Source: Callaeas wilsoni
Lineage: Eukaryota > Chordata > Aves > Passeriformes > Callaeidae
Length of the DNA stretch: 64,000 bases
Assembly (NCBI GenBank): GCA_013398955.1
Contig: VWPU01002093.1
Location: 186,001 to 250,000, forward strand
Direction: 5' to 3'
Under the pieces are notes generated by a model. That model had not been told where the DNA came from. It did not search any database and saw nothing but the letters and a program-made list of their open reading frames with translations. A program made the position numbers and the translations under genes. Numbering within the stretch: the stretch's first letter is position 1; each line of letters starts with the position of its first letter. Positions 12,986 through 25,626 of this stretch are shown in pieces.

Positions 12986-15900
12986 AAAGCAGGTTTTTTT
13001 GGAGTCAGTTTGTGCAGATGTAAACCTTTCCTCTATCCTGGAACAGTTATTGCACAGATGCTTTTTCTCATAACTCTTCTTTCAATCACTCCACACTACC
13101 ATGAAATAGGGGGAAAAAAATTTCACCACATAAGGGAACTATGGTGAGACCATTCCTAGGGGAAGTTGGATTAATGAAGAGGCCCTGCTTCAGCTTCTTT
13201 TTTCTTTGCTGCCCTTTGGAGAAAACTTCCAAATCAGAAAGTGTTTTCTGGATGGCTTTCACCGCCTTGCTGCCAGGCTAGTAACTGATTCTACCATGGA
13301 TAGCTAATCCAGTCCCAAATTAAATATGGACTGGATTCAACAGGCACATATACAGGAAGAGGTAAAGTAGATGAGTGTAATGGAAGTGTAATTGGTTTTA
13401 ATGTGATGTAATGTCAGTAAATGATCTGCATTAATTAGTGTCCCAGGGCAATCTGTCTGGTCTCCAATCTAACTGCTCATAGACAATGTAGCTTAGGGAG
13501 AAATATATACAGAGAAAGCTTTTTCGTTATTCCCCTGGTATAAATGTCAGAATCAAATGACATTGGGATGGAAAAAGGACACTGAATAAAGCAAAATGCC
13601 TAGGATGATAGCATGGGGCTTTTTTACATAGTCCATAAGGTAGATTTGCCCTCACTTGCCTAAGGTTTTATCAGCCCAATACAATGACTTGCAGCCCTGT
13701 TTTCCCCCAACACTGTCTCAATCTTCACATGATTTTCCAGTAAAGATGGCAAGGGATAATACTGTGACAGATGCAAAAATGGGATGAAGTCAGCACATTA
13801 CCTGATGGCAAGTACAGCAGGAAATTCCTGAGGGTGGCCAAGCAGAAGAGCTCAGCCACAAGTGCGGCCAGATTAGGGAGGACCAGAAGGGATAAAAGCA
13901 ACCATGAAGTTGTCCCAGCTAGAAGTTGCCCCAAGCAGTGACCCTGCAAAGCACTGCACCATGTGGCAGGGACCCTTTGGAAAATCAAAATAAAGGTCTG
14001 GTGCCTGCACAACAGGCACAGTCTGTCTGGCACCAAAACATCTTCTCTAGTCTACCTAGTAAATGACCTTTTCTAGCCTTTTTCCTTCTGTGGAGGAGGT
14101 GATGGCTGTGCTGGGAGAGCCCTTTGGGCTTCCTGCTGGATGCCTGGGAAATCACAGCAGACTGTCTTGGTGTCACTGTGCTTGCAGAAGGAGGCCATCT
14201 CAAACAGCAGAGACAGCTAAAAGCTGGAAATGTGTTTTCACAGCTACAGCAGTAAGAGGGGATAAATTCATGGAGTTCACTCTGTCTCTAAAATTGCATG
14301 ACAATGTAAAGAATGGGAATATTGGAAAAAAAATCAGTAATGATGTATTCAAGATGGAAATAAGTGAAGACCAAATAATTTCATTATAAGCTAATGATGT
14401 GTCTTTTGATCGAGTTCACTTGCATCATAGGCCAACTGTATATTTTTAGCCATAAATGAAGAGAAAAGCTTCAAGTTATTACTAGCCCCCTGAATTGCCT
14501 GGATTTTTTCATTTTCCTGGAAAGCTTATGTTCTCTTCAGCAATGTACAGACACAGTAGCGCAATTTTATTGTCTGCTCATAGGGTCACAGGACATACCA
14601 ACCCTTCAGCAATGGCTGGTTTGCATTCAGAGTACACGCCAGCACCTTACAAACAGGTTCAAATTGCAACTACACTACAGGAAAATAAAAATAGATAAGC
14701 ACATTCCCTTGGCAGAAAGACAACCTTCCCATTTATGTTTCAGAGTATGAAAAATAATTATCTGTGCAGGGGTGTTCACCTGTTACTGAAATTTCCCAGC
14801 TTCAAATAAAGAATTCTGTAACTGTTGAAAATGAGGGCACGATGGTTCAATTCCTCGGATTGTCAGGCTTCCATGTAGCTCAGTGGAAATTTAGCCAAAA
14901 GCAAAAAGACATGGAGCCTCAAATAAAACCAAAAATTCTCATTAAATCAAGTGCAAAATGTCTTCCACTAATAGTAATTCAGATTATAATTGGGTTCCTT
15001 TTGAATGCATCTGAGATGCCCTTTTTCTGTTAGCTCTCTGGAAAGAACATAGCAGTGCAGATTGCTGACAAAAAAAAAAAAAAAAGGTCGAATAAATAGC
15101 TCATCTATGTCAATTTTTGAATCTGAAAATGTTATAATTTCTGCCAGCAAGGAACAGTTTCACAGACTTCACTTAGGGACAGAGGCTCAGTTCATGCCAT
15201 CGTGCAAGTGCATAACTAAAAAGCCACCAAGAAGTCACACAGCAAATCCCTGCAGGAAAATGCTTGCAATTAATTTCCAGCAATAAAAGCACCCATGTAG
15301 AACAGCACATAGGTACTGTTCAGGAACAACAGACTTATAGGAGAGTGGGACCAAAAGGAAAAAAAATGAGTGAGAATTATATTTTCTCATTTAAAAATAT
15401 TAGTGAATATAGGATGAATATGACAGCTTAAAACCACTAATATAGGACTGATACATGACATTTCAGGCTTTACTCAACCAGGGTTCCAGAGTAGAAGAGG
15501 GCAGAGGACATGAAAGGATGGCAGCAGCCCTCACCTTTGTGGTCTGCAGCAGCAGGACACACTGCCAGGCTCCCTGGGAATGCCTCTGAGCGCTGGTCCC
15601 TTGGGGCTCTCTGCTCTCTTTGCTCTCCTTGAGCTCTCTTTCACTGTGCTCACTGACACCAGATTGCTGCGGCAGGGAAACAGAAGGAAATGTTGTTTAA
15701 TAAATGTTGCAGTATGAGACTCAATGTCTTACACTTAAGCATTAGAAACATTACAAAAAACACGAGGGCAAACAACCAGGTAAATGGTGAAGTCCAGCAA
15801 GCTCTGAATGCTGCCTCTACATGGCCAGAAAGTTTTGTGGTCTCATCCCTTGCTCTTTTTTTGCTTATTGCCCCACAACACCTTTGGTTTATCTGCTAAT

Positions 15901-18331
15901 TGTTGCCTTGTTTTGCCTGTTGGGGCTGGTACTGTGAGGCAGTTTTAGAGGTCAAGCATCATCCCAGCCTTATAAGTTGTCAATACAGACAGTGACCAGC
16001 AGCATCAGGGGAAAGAACAAATTCAGGGCAAGGAAGGCAACCTCTTAAGTCCTAATTAATGTGTACTGCCAACTTAACAGCTACATCTTGGGGATTTCTT
16101 AAATTACAGACAGCAACTTTGCATTTACCAGTTCAGAAAGTTTTGGGGTATTTTTTCTATTAATTTGTCCAATCACTATTTGAATCTCTTTAGATTTTTA
16201 ACTGTGATAACAACCTGAATAGAAACAGTTCCACAACTTATGCATACACTGAGTTTTTAACAGAGAACCCACAAAATGCACACATAAGCCATGTAAAAAT
16301 ATATTTAGATATAGGCTATATATTGAAATCTATATATGTGTATTAAAAAAGTCTGACTGGCATAAACACTGCATGAAATGGTCATCTTCAATACATTCTC
16401 CACCTGGGACAGATGGAAAATGAACTCTGCAGGGCATCATTAACACAAACAGTGGATAAAGAAATAAAGCAGGCTGTAAACATCAACTGTGTTTCTCTTC
16501 ACCATCTCACCTCATTTCTTTACAGCCCACTCTTGGAGAGAAATGGAGATAAAAGCTGTTCCCAATGCTGCTTGTAAACATGATGCCTCTTGGAAAGCAT
16601 CCCAACCCTAGGATGCCGGAGTTGGGTAAAGAATACCCAGGATTAGGTCAAACAAAGGCATTTCCCAGAGGGCCAAGAGGGAAGATATCTATCCGAAGCA
16701 GGGCTCAGGGCTCTTCCAGACCAGCTTTTTTGAAAAGCAGCTACTGCTAACTCTTCATTCACTGTTTCCTTTCAGCCGCATGGAAAAAAAAAGTCAAGAT
16801 TTCCTTCTAAATACTTCCAACATTCAAGCAATTAAAAAAGGAGTATGGAAGGTTCTAATTAAAAGAATTCACACATAGAAAACTAATGACTGGAGAAAAG
16901 CCTTTCGCTCCATCCCATGACTGTTAAATACGTGTTTTGGAGCCAGCTGTTCTGATGAGGTGAAGATCAGAAAGCAAGTAGTTTGAAGAGGCATAATGTG
17001 CTCTGACAGAGAGCAGAGAGCCTGAGCAGAGGTCTCTCACCAGAGAGGTGAGCTAAAGTCCCTAAGCTCTCGGCAAGATATGAGCATGGCATGTTCACAT
17101 CTTGCTGGGTGTTTACAGTGATGAATGATGCTAAGCAAGAGAGTTTATTTCAGCTTCTCATTCCAAGCCAAAAGGTACCTGCAATCCATTCTCCTGCCCT
17201 TTGAAATCTCTTGATGCAGAGCTGTTAACTGTTTTGAGCAGCAGTCTGCCTGATTTTGTGAGTGCTGTTTTGCAAGCCTACCTGGCAGACTATGAAAACA
17301 AACTTCTCAGACAAAGATGCCTTCCCTGGCAAGAGGCCAGGGTGTGCACTGCAAGCACGAGATACACGTAGGAAGAAAACTTATCCTGTCATCTCTCCAA
17401 CTTGCCAGGCAAAACCTCCTCCAAGCTATAAACAAAGCTTAAAAGTTTCATTTTCTTGTGGCTCATATTCTTTGTGCACTTCACTGTGAACCTGTCACCT
17501 TTCTTATCCCTTATAATTTCTCATTTTGTCCTTTCCTCACATAGTTCAAGCTGATTTTCTGGTGTAGGTAGTGGTGATCCCTCTTTGTCACTGGGGTGCA
17601 ATGACTGAAAACGACCAATCACATCCATGAATTGCCCAACTCTGTTCCTACAGCATGGCTGTCAATCAGTGTCAAAGACTCTTTTTTTAATAGAAAGTTG
17701 TGACTTCTAGGAATGTCAGTTTACTACTGCCTAAATTACATGCTAGTTGGCAATACAAAAATTCAGATTCTTATACACACATTTGTTTCTTCTTCCATGG
17801 ATATGTACAGAGAGTCTCAGCATGTCTAAAGGCAGCTTTATCTTCTGCTGTACCCATTTCTGCTGGGAATATTTGTGTGCTCTCTTTTTCCTATTTTTTT
17901 TTTAATCTTCAATATTGTTGAAAATCTGGACTATCTGGTCCTGTCAAGATATCCATGGGTTCTGTTGATTGCACAGGTCAGAGACCAGGTCAGTTTTGCC
18001 CCACAGAGAAGAGCCCAAACCACAGGCAATAGTGTTCTCAGGGACATAGCAAGAGTTTGGGCTCGACATAATCCTGGGTGCTTCAGCCCACCTGGAGGAT
18101 GGGTCCCCAAGTTCAGAATGTTTTAGCTCCAATGGCTCTAGGTTTGATCCCTAGAGGCAGTAATTCTCATGGCCTGACCTACAATATCTGCTACAAAAAA
18201 GAATATTAGATAGCCCTTTTATTTACCTAGGTTGCTAAAACCATACACCAAAACTTAAATTGAAAGCAACTTCAACCTTTCTTCTCAAAGATGACATGAT
18301 TTGGAAGTAAGGCAAATCAACATGATCTCAG
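12986..18331. other. Intergenic DNA with no recognised gene
   Basis: No coding or repeat family is recognised. An A-run lies at 15070-15085. An AT-rich, palindromic stretch lies at 16300-16345. Open frames on both strands are short and without domains. Confidence 0.55.
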
Positions 18332-18670
18332 GAATGATAGAATCAGAGAATGGTTTGGTTGGAAGGGACCTCAAAAATCATCAAAAATCATCTAATGCCA
18401 GCCCACCTGCCATGGGCAGGGACACCTTCCACTAGACCAGGTTTATCAGAGCCCCATCCAATTTGTCCTTAAAGACTTCCAGTCATGGCCATCTACAACC
18501 TCTCTGGGCAAACTGTTTCAGTGCCTCACCATCCTTAGTGAAGAATTTCTTCCTAACATCTAATCTAAATCTCTTCTCTTTTAGTTTAAAATCATTCCCA
18601 CTTGACCTATCACTATCTGCCTGTGTAATAAGGCTCCCTCTCTTTTTTATAAACCTACTTTAAGTATTAA
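18332..18670 (-). mobile_element. CR1 LINE 3' end
   Basis: The plus strand shows the antisense CR1 3' end: decayed terminal repeats 'aatgatagaatcagagaatgg', then 'tttggttggaagggacctcaaaaatcatc', 'cctgccatgggcagggacacc', 'ctctgggcaaactgtttcagtgcctcacc' and 'gtgaagaatttcttcctaa'. The 3' end is at the low coordinate. A 10-bp tandem duplication (tcaaaaatca twice, about 18371-18390) is inside. Confidence 0.92.
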
Positions 18671-18732
18671 AAGCATGAGGCAAATTCAACATCTCAACTC
18701 TTCTGCTCTAACTCATGGATGTGGCATTTCCA

Positions 18733-18800
18733 GATTAAATGGTTGGATTCGATGATATAAAAGGTCTTTTCTAACCCCAGTCATTCTCTGGTTCTCTGCG
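18733..18800 (+). mobile_element. Short CR1 3' terminus, opposite orientation
   Basis: The stretch reads as the sense CR1 terminus: 'atggttggattcgatgat', then 'aaaggtcttttctaacccc', then decayed ATTCTATG-type repeats ('cattctctggttctct'). It lies 60 bp from the preceding CR1, and the two 3' ends point outward. Confidence 0.75.
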
Positions 18801-19139
18801 CTTAATTCTGTTTTTCCGAAGCTCTCTGACACTGGCTGACCCTCTGGATCAATAGCAGGGCCTGCCAGCTGCAGCTCCAGGCCTGCTCTCTTTGGCGTTC
18901 ACACCTCCCAGCTGGCACTGGCACAGAGAGCTAAATATGTGGTTTTGTCCTGGCAGAGGCTCCCACGCACCAGGCGTTTGGCTGAGAGCTCCTGTTGGTG
19001 CAGCTGCTGGTATTGGGAGCAGGGGTGTCTTGGGGTGATTCTATGACCATACTGTATTCCCCATCGCCTGCTTGATCTCTAGTGTACCTTTAAATTGCAA
19101 AGTTGGGAGAGAGAAGCTGAGAGAACTCTTCCAAGCGCC

Positions 19140-19740
19140 TAGCTTGACCTTGTAACTAGAATGTTTTGCATTCTTTTCTCTCCCGATTCTGACAACATGT
19201 GGTTGGTTAGCGGACTTTTACTCTCTAGTCTCTTCGGCTTTCAGCGGAGAAGGGACTGTGATCTGCCTCAGCGGCTTCTTTTCCTTTTTGGACTATTTTT
19301 GGCTTGCTTTTCATCCGAGACCAGCTACCATCTCCGGACCTGCTCGGCGGGACCCTCTACGGGGGATCGTCGGACCCTGCCTGGCCGGCCTGGCCCAGCT
19401 CAGGACTGCAGGTTTTACCTACAGAAAGAACTCTAAAATCCATAGTCCTCTTTTAGGGGACAGGGGAGGGGGATTCAATATTTCTTTCAATATCCTTTTT
19501 GCCCGTGACAGCGGGGGACTCTGTGAAATAAATAGTTTTTTTCACTTTCACTCGAGAAATTATTTTCCCGAACCCGTGGGGGAGGTGCTGCCGGGGCCTG
19601 CTTGCCTGGCAGGCAGGAGAGAGAGAGAGAGAGAGACGCCTCTCTCGGGTTGTTTCCTCCTGGATTTGTGTCCAAACCGGCACAAGGGGCAAGAGCATGG
19701 GGCTGGCGACAGCTCACGCGCATCAAACAGACAGTAAGTG
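19140..19740 (+). mobile_element. CpG-rich LTR-like or promoter-like block
   Basis: I count about 25 CpG dinucleotides in these 600 bp, far above the flanks. In plus orientation an AATAAA-containing stretch (19528-19533) is followed by T- and CT-rich sequence, 'cccgaacccgtggggg', a GA repeat and finally ACA|GTAAGT at 19731, a near-perfect splice donor. This order (R/U5-like, then leader with donor) suggests a retroviral LTR and leader. A CpG-island promoter with the first exon of a long non-coding RNA is the alternative. No protein product is supported, and open frames here have no domains. The ends are approximate. Confidence 0.4.
19617..19636. repeat. (GA)n microsatellite
   Basis: Ten GA units lie within the CpG-rich block, 95 bp before the GTAAGT motif. 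Confidence 0.95.
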
Positions 19741-20039
19741 AGGAACTGGGGTGTGCAGAAGAGGCGCCTGTGGCTGCTGTGATAATTGTGTTTAAGTTTA
19801 TGTAGCCCCTTTCAACTGAAGAATTTAAAAGGGATATTTTTTTTTTGTCCAGATGAGCTTTTCATGGAGAAAAGTAGTTAAGGTACCAGTTTGAGGTCTC
19901 TCAGGAGATGCTGATCGCCTTGTGGGATGAAGCCCTAAATCTGTCAGCGGGAAAAGCGAGATAAGGAGTGGTCCTGCAGAGCTATTCCCAAACCATCCCC
20001 ATTCTCACTCCATGGCCCCTTCCTGTGCTCGCTTGTTTC

Positions 20040-20420
20040 CAGGAATTACTGGCCTGCTGTTGAGAAATGCGGCTTCACCCTGGTTCCCAGCGCGGCCGTG
20101 AAAGAAGAGGGGGCATCCGCGCCCAGGCGCGCATTCAGCCGGGGACAGGAGCTTCCCCTCGCACCTGCTGTGTGCCACAAAGGGCCCGGAGCTCGGCGGG
20201 GGGCACGGACTCGGCCTCCCTCCCTCCCTCAGCTGAGGCAAAGGGAACAAAAGCGGGGACTTTGTCTCCCCTCTCCTCAATGCCAATGTCAGGGCCAAGG
20301 AGAAGGCAGCGAGCTCTCCCCTGTCACCTCTCCCCCGCTCTGGTCCCTCTCAGCTGTGCTGTGTGGGCAGTCCTTCCATCTGGCACGCCAGTTTTGCACT
20401 GGGACTTCGGCCTCCAGTTT
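20040..20420. promoter_or_regulatory. CpG-dense segment, candidate CpG island
   Basis: CpGs cluster here, with at least 15 in 20070-20230, including cgcggccg, ccgcgcc and ggcgcgc. The sequence is GC-rich with CCTCCCTCCCTC and GGCGGGGGGC runs. An inverted CCAAT (attgg) lies at 20437-20441. In an AT-rich gene desert this is the clearest promoter-like composition in the window. No transcript is demonstrable from sequence alone. Confidence 0.35.
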
Positions 20421-21510
20421 AGCAGCTTGCAACCTTATTGGAAGGGCAAACTACCATGCAGAACTCCAGTCAGCCTCATACGCTTCATTTCCCTAAGCTC
20501 CCTCAGCATCTAGCAAGGAAGGAGGCCCTTTCTGACATCTCTCAGATTTGCTAAATTAGCCCTCTAGTCTGAATCGCCTTCTGAATGGACTTGTCATGCT
20601 CCATTGACTACAGAGGGGGCTTAAGGACAGCCTCTGAGATTAACCTCCGACCCCACACACGGGGCGGTGGATGCTTAGCACTGACAAACTGCATGAAGGC
20701 CTGTGAAGCAAAGGTGTTAACTGGCAGTGTATTACTAAACTACAGCAGAAACCACAATAATAGCTGTTACATCGTTGTAATTTCTGCTAATAACAACAGC
20801 AAGTAAAATATATTTCTGGATTTAAGATTACACTGTTTTTCATCTCCTTTGATGAAGTCTTTAGAGACCTGTAGCATAAATGCTACAGTGTAGGAAGGCA
20901 GCTGCCTTTTCCCCTGCCTTTTTCTTACTCTGTTGTACCAGTTTATTGTGACCCTTATGTGAAAGGTTGCAGGGCACCCTGCACTGAAAGAAAATTGACT
21001 GGTCTTTTTTCTTTGCATGTGAGCAGATAGAGCAGTAGCTTATTTAGGGAGCTTTCCTGATAAGACAGCAAGTAACAGTTGTGATAACCCAGGCCCAGTT
21101 CAAATTCAGCTGCTTACAAAAGAGTCTTTATCTGAGGGAGTGTATGTTTTGTCTCTGAGACACCCAGTTATACAGGGGGTGTGATGGACCCCTGTCAGCA
21201 GAGGAGGACAGCAGCAAAGAGAACAAACGTGGCACTTCATTACCAGCTAAGGATAAATGGAGACCTGGTCTCGCCACCCCTTTTGGCACTGGGAAGTGTC
21301 CCGTTGAATCAGCAGGACTTCGTGCACAGCACTCATGTAAATTGTTTCAGGACCGAGATATTACATATTTTAGGATCTTTGCACATTATGAGTCTGAACA
21401 CATTTTTCCATGCTGAAAATGGGCCAGTTCACATTTGGAATATATCCAAAACCAGGTCCCAAATTCAACATACATCTTTTTTAGTATGTCTTGTCAGATA
21501 TACTAAATAT

Positions 21511-21538
21511 ATGTGTGTGTGTATATATATATATATAT
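21511..21538. repeat. (TG)n(TA)n microsatellite
   Basis: A compound dinucleotide repeat. It is flanked by two copies of the 13-mer tgtcagatatact (21492-21504 and 21557-21569). Confidence 0.95.
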
Positions 21539-21881
21539 GACCTATATATTTTTATATGTCAGATATACTTGGCTTACCTTGCAGCCAGTTCCAGCAACCA
21601 CCCAGGCAAACCTATATTTGGGACAGGATTCTGCAGTGCCCCAGGCTGTGTCCTTTCCTGTGTCTTTTTTTAATACACGTACCCAGCTTTTTGTTGTGTT
21701 GGTCTTTACATCAGGGATTCTATTCCCACTTTTCAAAAGTTCTCCCCAAAATTTCTTCCCGTATCTTCTAGCCAAAGTTTAAAGGCTATTTACAGAAGTG
21801 ACTCCATGTAATTGCAGACGTTCCCGGTAATCACTTAAACCCTGAATTCTGGGTCAGCAGTGTGAGGGCTAAGCCAAAGCA

Positions 21882-21934
21882 GAAAGTGGAAGAAAGGAAG
21901 AAAGCAAGGAAGAAATGAAAGGAAAGGAAGGGGG
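21882..21934. repeat. Purine-rich tract
   Basis: Almost unbroken A/G sequence of GGAA/GAAA units, a typical decayed purine microsatellite. Confidence 0.8.
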
Positions 21935-24294
21935 AAATGACAATAAGGATAATACTGCCTTGTGTTACATCTCTTTGGCTACTACCTCCACCATAAATGC
22001 TTTGAGGAGGAATTGGAAGCTGGTTCACCCTTCCAGCTGGAGATTCCTATTGCATCAACCACATCCACAGGCAGCCACTTCATCCTACTGAGCCCCGCTG
22101 TGCACCCTGGAGCAGTACCCACTGCACTTGACCAAGGATGAATATCTAAATCCCATGAGCATCTCTACTGAATTGTAAAGAATAATTAAAATTTTAAAAT
22201 CAATGTAACAAAACCAATGTTAAAAAAAAGCTTTCAGCCAGAAAAACCTCACATAATTATACAGGTGCAGAGTTCTTTTATTTGGAACAGCAAGGTTTTT
22301 AAAATTGTGTATCGGGGGGAAAAAAACCTGTATCTCAAAATGCAATAGTATGCAAGTTAATTATCATTATGGAAAGATCTTTGCTTTTCTCCCACTGCCA
22401 ACACAAAACATTTTTCTCTTACCCTGCCTCTAGAACTTCCAGCAACAAACACAAAATACTCCTAAATAGCTGTTAATCAATTGAAATTTTTTTTAAGACA
22501 GATTTTTTTGTGTGTTTTCGTCTTGCAAGGCTTTACCTACTGAACAGAACAAAAAAATAGTTACTGACTTTCTCAGATCCAAGATTTCATCTTTTGCTCC
22601 TGTGGTAGAAATGGTGTAAAGCAGCCAATGAAAAGCATTAACTAAGAAAGCAGAGACTGAATAAATACAAACAAAAAATATTCTTTGCCAATGGAAACAA
22701 TAATTTCAATGAGGATTGTGTAGCAACAAAGACTTATGTAACTCAGGGCACCCAGTAAGGATGGAGATTTTTTTCTGTAAAAGATACTCTCCCTGTGTAT
22801 GCATATTTATATGTAATGTCAAATCTCATTTGACCACAAATGTAATAATCTTCAGAAATGCTCCCAGTGAAGATTTTATAACAGAATTCTGTTTTACTAC
22901 AAGATTACAATGATTTTTCTTCCATTTGGGTTTCACTGGCGACAATTAGTACCGGCTAACTATGAAGGACAGAGAGAATCTCATGTAGGTGACTTCCCTA
23001 ATCACCATAAAAGATAACAATGGATAAAAACCTAGATCACTATTTTGTGAGAAGATTTCATCTTGAACATGAAGAGTTCATTTTGCAAATTCTCTGTTCT
23101 CAGTGAAAATCAGCTGTTGCTGCATCATCTACAAGGCAAGGAATGAAGTGAATGTGTCTCTGTGTCTATGCAAGGGCGACTACCATGGATCTGAGTATTA
23201 ATTACAAGTCTATCCTGTGCAGGCCAGAGGGATGACGAAGTGCAAACAGGCTTTTAACTTCAGCTGTAGTAGTGCACTAGATGAGCTCTGGGGTCTTAAA
23301 GCTCTCAAGGTGGCTTTGTGCTGCTAGTAGATACTTGCATGCAGACACCTCACCTCTGGTGGTCCTCCTTCCATCCAGACCCACCTAACGAACCACCATT
23401 CCAAAAAGTGTGGAGCACAAAGTGGTAGCAGAACTTGGGTCTCTTCTGCACGAAGTCCTCTCCGTTCATGTACTCCATATATAACAAACAAAAAAGAGGC
23501 CATGTAATGACACAGGTGGCCTCTAAGACCCTGTTCCAGGAAAGCAACCCAGCCAAAAAGAATGGGTGTAGAAGCTCTGTGCCTGTTTATAACTCAGTCA
23601 GCATCTGAGGACAGAGGTGGGAAGGACATGAGAAATCCAGAACTGTGTCTCCTGCACGATGGAGCTTAGGGAAGCTAAGCATGACTTGACGCACTCCTCA
23701 AGCAGCTCATGTTTGTTGACAGGATCAGATATCTCACATGGAAATACTAGAGCACCTTAAAACTCTCTCATTATTCAGTAAGCTAAAATTGTAACTAATT
23801 GCTAAGCAGCATAATAAAAAGGAATTACAATTTTTCTTTTGCAATTAAACAATAGTGAGTACTTGATCTCCTTTCCAAGGATAGGATCAAGATTTCTAAG
23901 TCCATTAGTGGTTTGAAGAATGTACTGTCAGTTCTCATACCTTCCAATGCTTAATTTTCTTCCAAACAGTTTCAGAAGCCTATATCAATCTCCTTGTCTC
24001 GCAAAAAATGTGAAGCATCTCCCTCTTTTGGCAGTGACTGATGGAATGGTTTTCATGGAGTAATTAATTAATTATTCTAAGATTTTAACTAATAGTTGGA
24101 CACAGAAACAAAATCAGAAAAAAGATTTGGAAAACAAAGTAAATTTAGGAAAAAAAGACAACAAAGGAACTAAAAGAAAGGAGAAGAAATTAACAAACAG
24201 TGAGCGTTACTTGTTTTTCTCCATAATTCTATTTAGTTCCTTAATGTAATGTAGCTTCTTTATTCTAGTCTTGAGTCTTAATCATCTCTTACCA

Positions 24295-24310
24295 AACACA
24301 CACACACACA
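24295..24310. repeat. (CA)n microsatellite
   Basis: Eight CA units, simple and uninterrupted. Confidence 0.95.
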
Positions 24311-25607
24311 TATTAAAGTCACTGTTAAACAGCTCAGCATGACAGGGCAGGGAGTAAGGGTTTACCACTGCTTACCTGATAGTGTAATTTAAAAAAAACC
24401 AACAAACTCTTCATCTGTAATCCATCATTGCGTCAATATCATACAGGTCGAAATAACTGTATACTGAAACAAGCTGCTTAAAAGAACTGAAAAGTGCCAG
24501 GAAAGTGGGACAGATAGGCTTTAGTGTGCACAAACCAAAGAAATGTTTTCTGATAGAATCACTTTCTGGCAGACTTCTTTCTACAGAGTAAAACTTTTTC
24601 TGAATTTACAAATCTGCTTCTGTGACCAGCAACACCTACAGCCAATGAAAATTAGTACAATAGAGAGATACCATTAAGTACTTAGAATTAACTTGAGAAA
24701 CTCCAGAAACAGTTTCCACAACCAAATGAGGACACCATGTGTCTGTGTATTAGTTTATTTAATTCTTTATCGCCACTAAGAGCAAGTAAATTATGCTGAT
24801 ACAATTGGTAAACATATACATTCGCTAGAGCCCCCCACAACCCCACAGAGCTAAGGGAAACATTAAGGGATGTTACAGGATTAATGCTTTCGTTCTACAA
24901 TATGGATATATGGCTTTCATACAAGTTTTAAAAAATTGAAAAGGTAACACACTGCTAGCTTACAAAATCAATATACAAACTGGGAAAAAAAAAAGGAAAA
25001 GGAACAGGAAAAGAAAGTAACCCATGAGAAGATATCATATAGTACTGGTTTAATAGATATATACAGAATTAGAAATCCACTGAACATGATATTCAGGCTT
25101 TAATTGTTATTTTGACTTTCATTTCTCCTTTCGGTTTAACACTCGAACTACCAGTATTAAGATGGTTTCTCTCTTACTTTTATTTTTCCATCTTATTTTA
25201 CCCATTTTCCTCACTTTTTATTGGCAGAGAAAAAAGACTTTTCCTGCCTATGTTTCTATGTTCACACCCAATTGAAGCAGTTCGTCCACTTTGAAGATTT
25301 GAACAAAGCCCTTGCATGTACTTGGTGTGACAGAAGAGAACATCACTGTGATAGCCATCCTTTTGGCCATTACATTGGCATGTGTTTTTCATTTCCCTTG
25401 GACACAGCCATCCTTAAACTGAAGTGCTGGCAAGCGGGAAGAAATCTAGCTCTTCATCCTACTTGTGTATCCTCACTTAAATAACAACACAGGACAGAAA
25501 GCTCTTTCATTTCAACCACGGCCTGAAAACATGGCAGCACTGGTCATGATTCATATTTAGAGTTATGTATGCACGTTTCTAGAGCTTTGCTCCCCCATAT
25601 ATGAATG

Positions 25608-25626
25608 TATATATATATATATATAT
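25608..25626. repeat. (TA)n microsatellite
   Basis: Nine to ten TA units. The 10-mer gtatgcacgt occurs on both sides (25567-25576 and 25630-25639). Confidence 0.95.

Noticed and set aside
19258..19737. 159-codon open frame in the CpG-rich block
   Set aside because: The composition explains the lack of stop codons. It shows no domain, is Arg/Pro-rich in its second half, and lies inside probable LTR or leader sequence.
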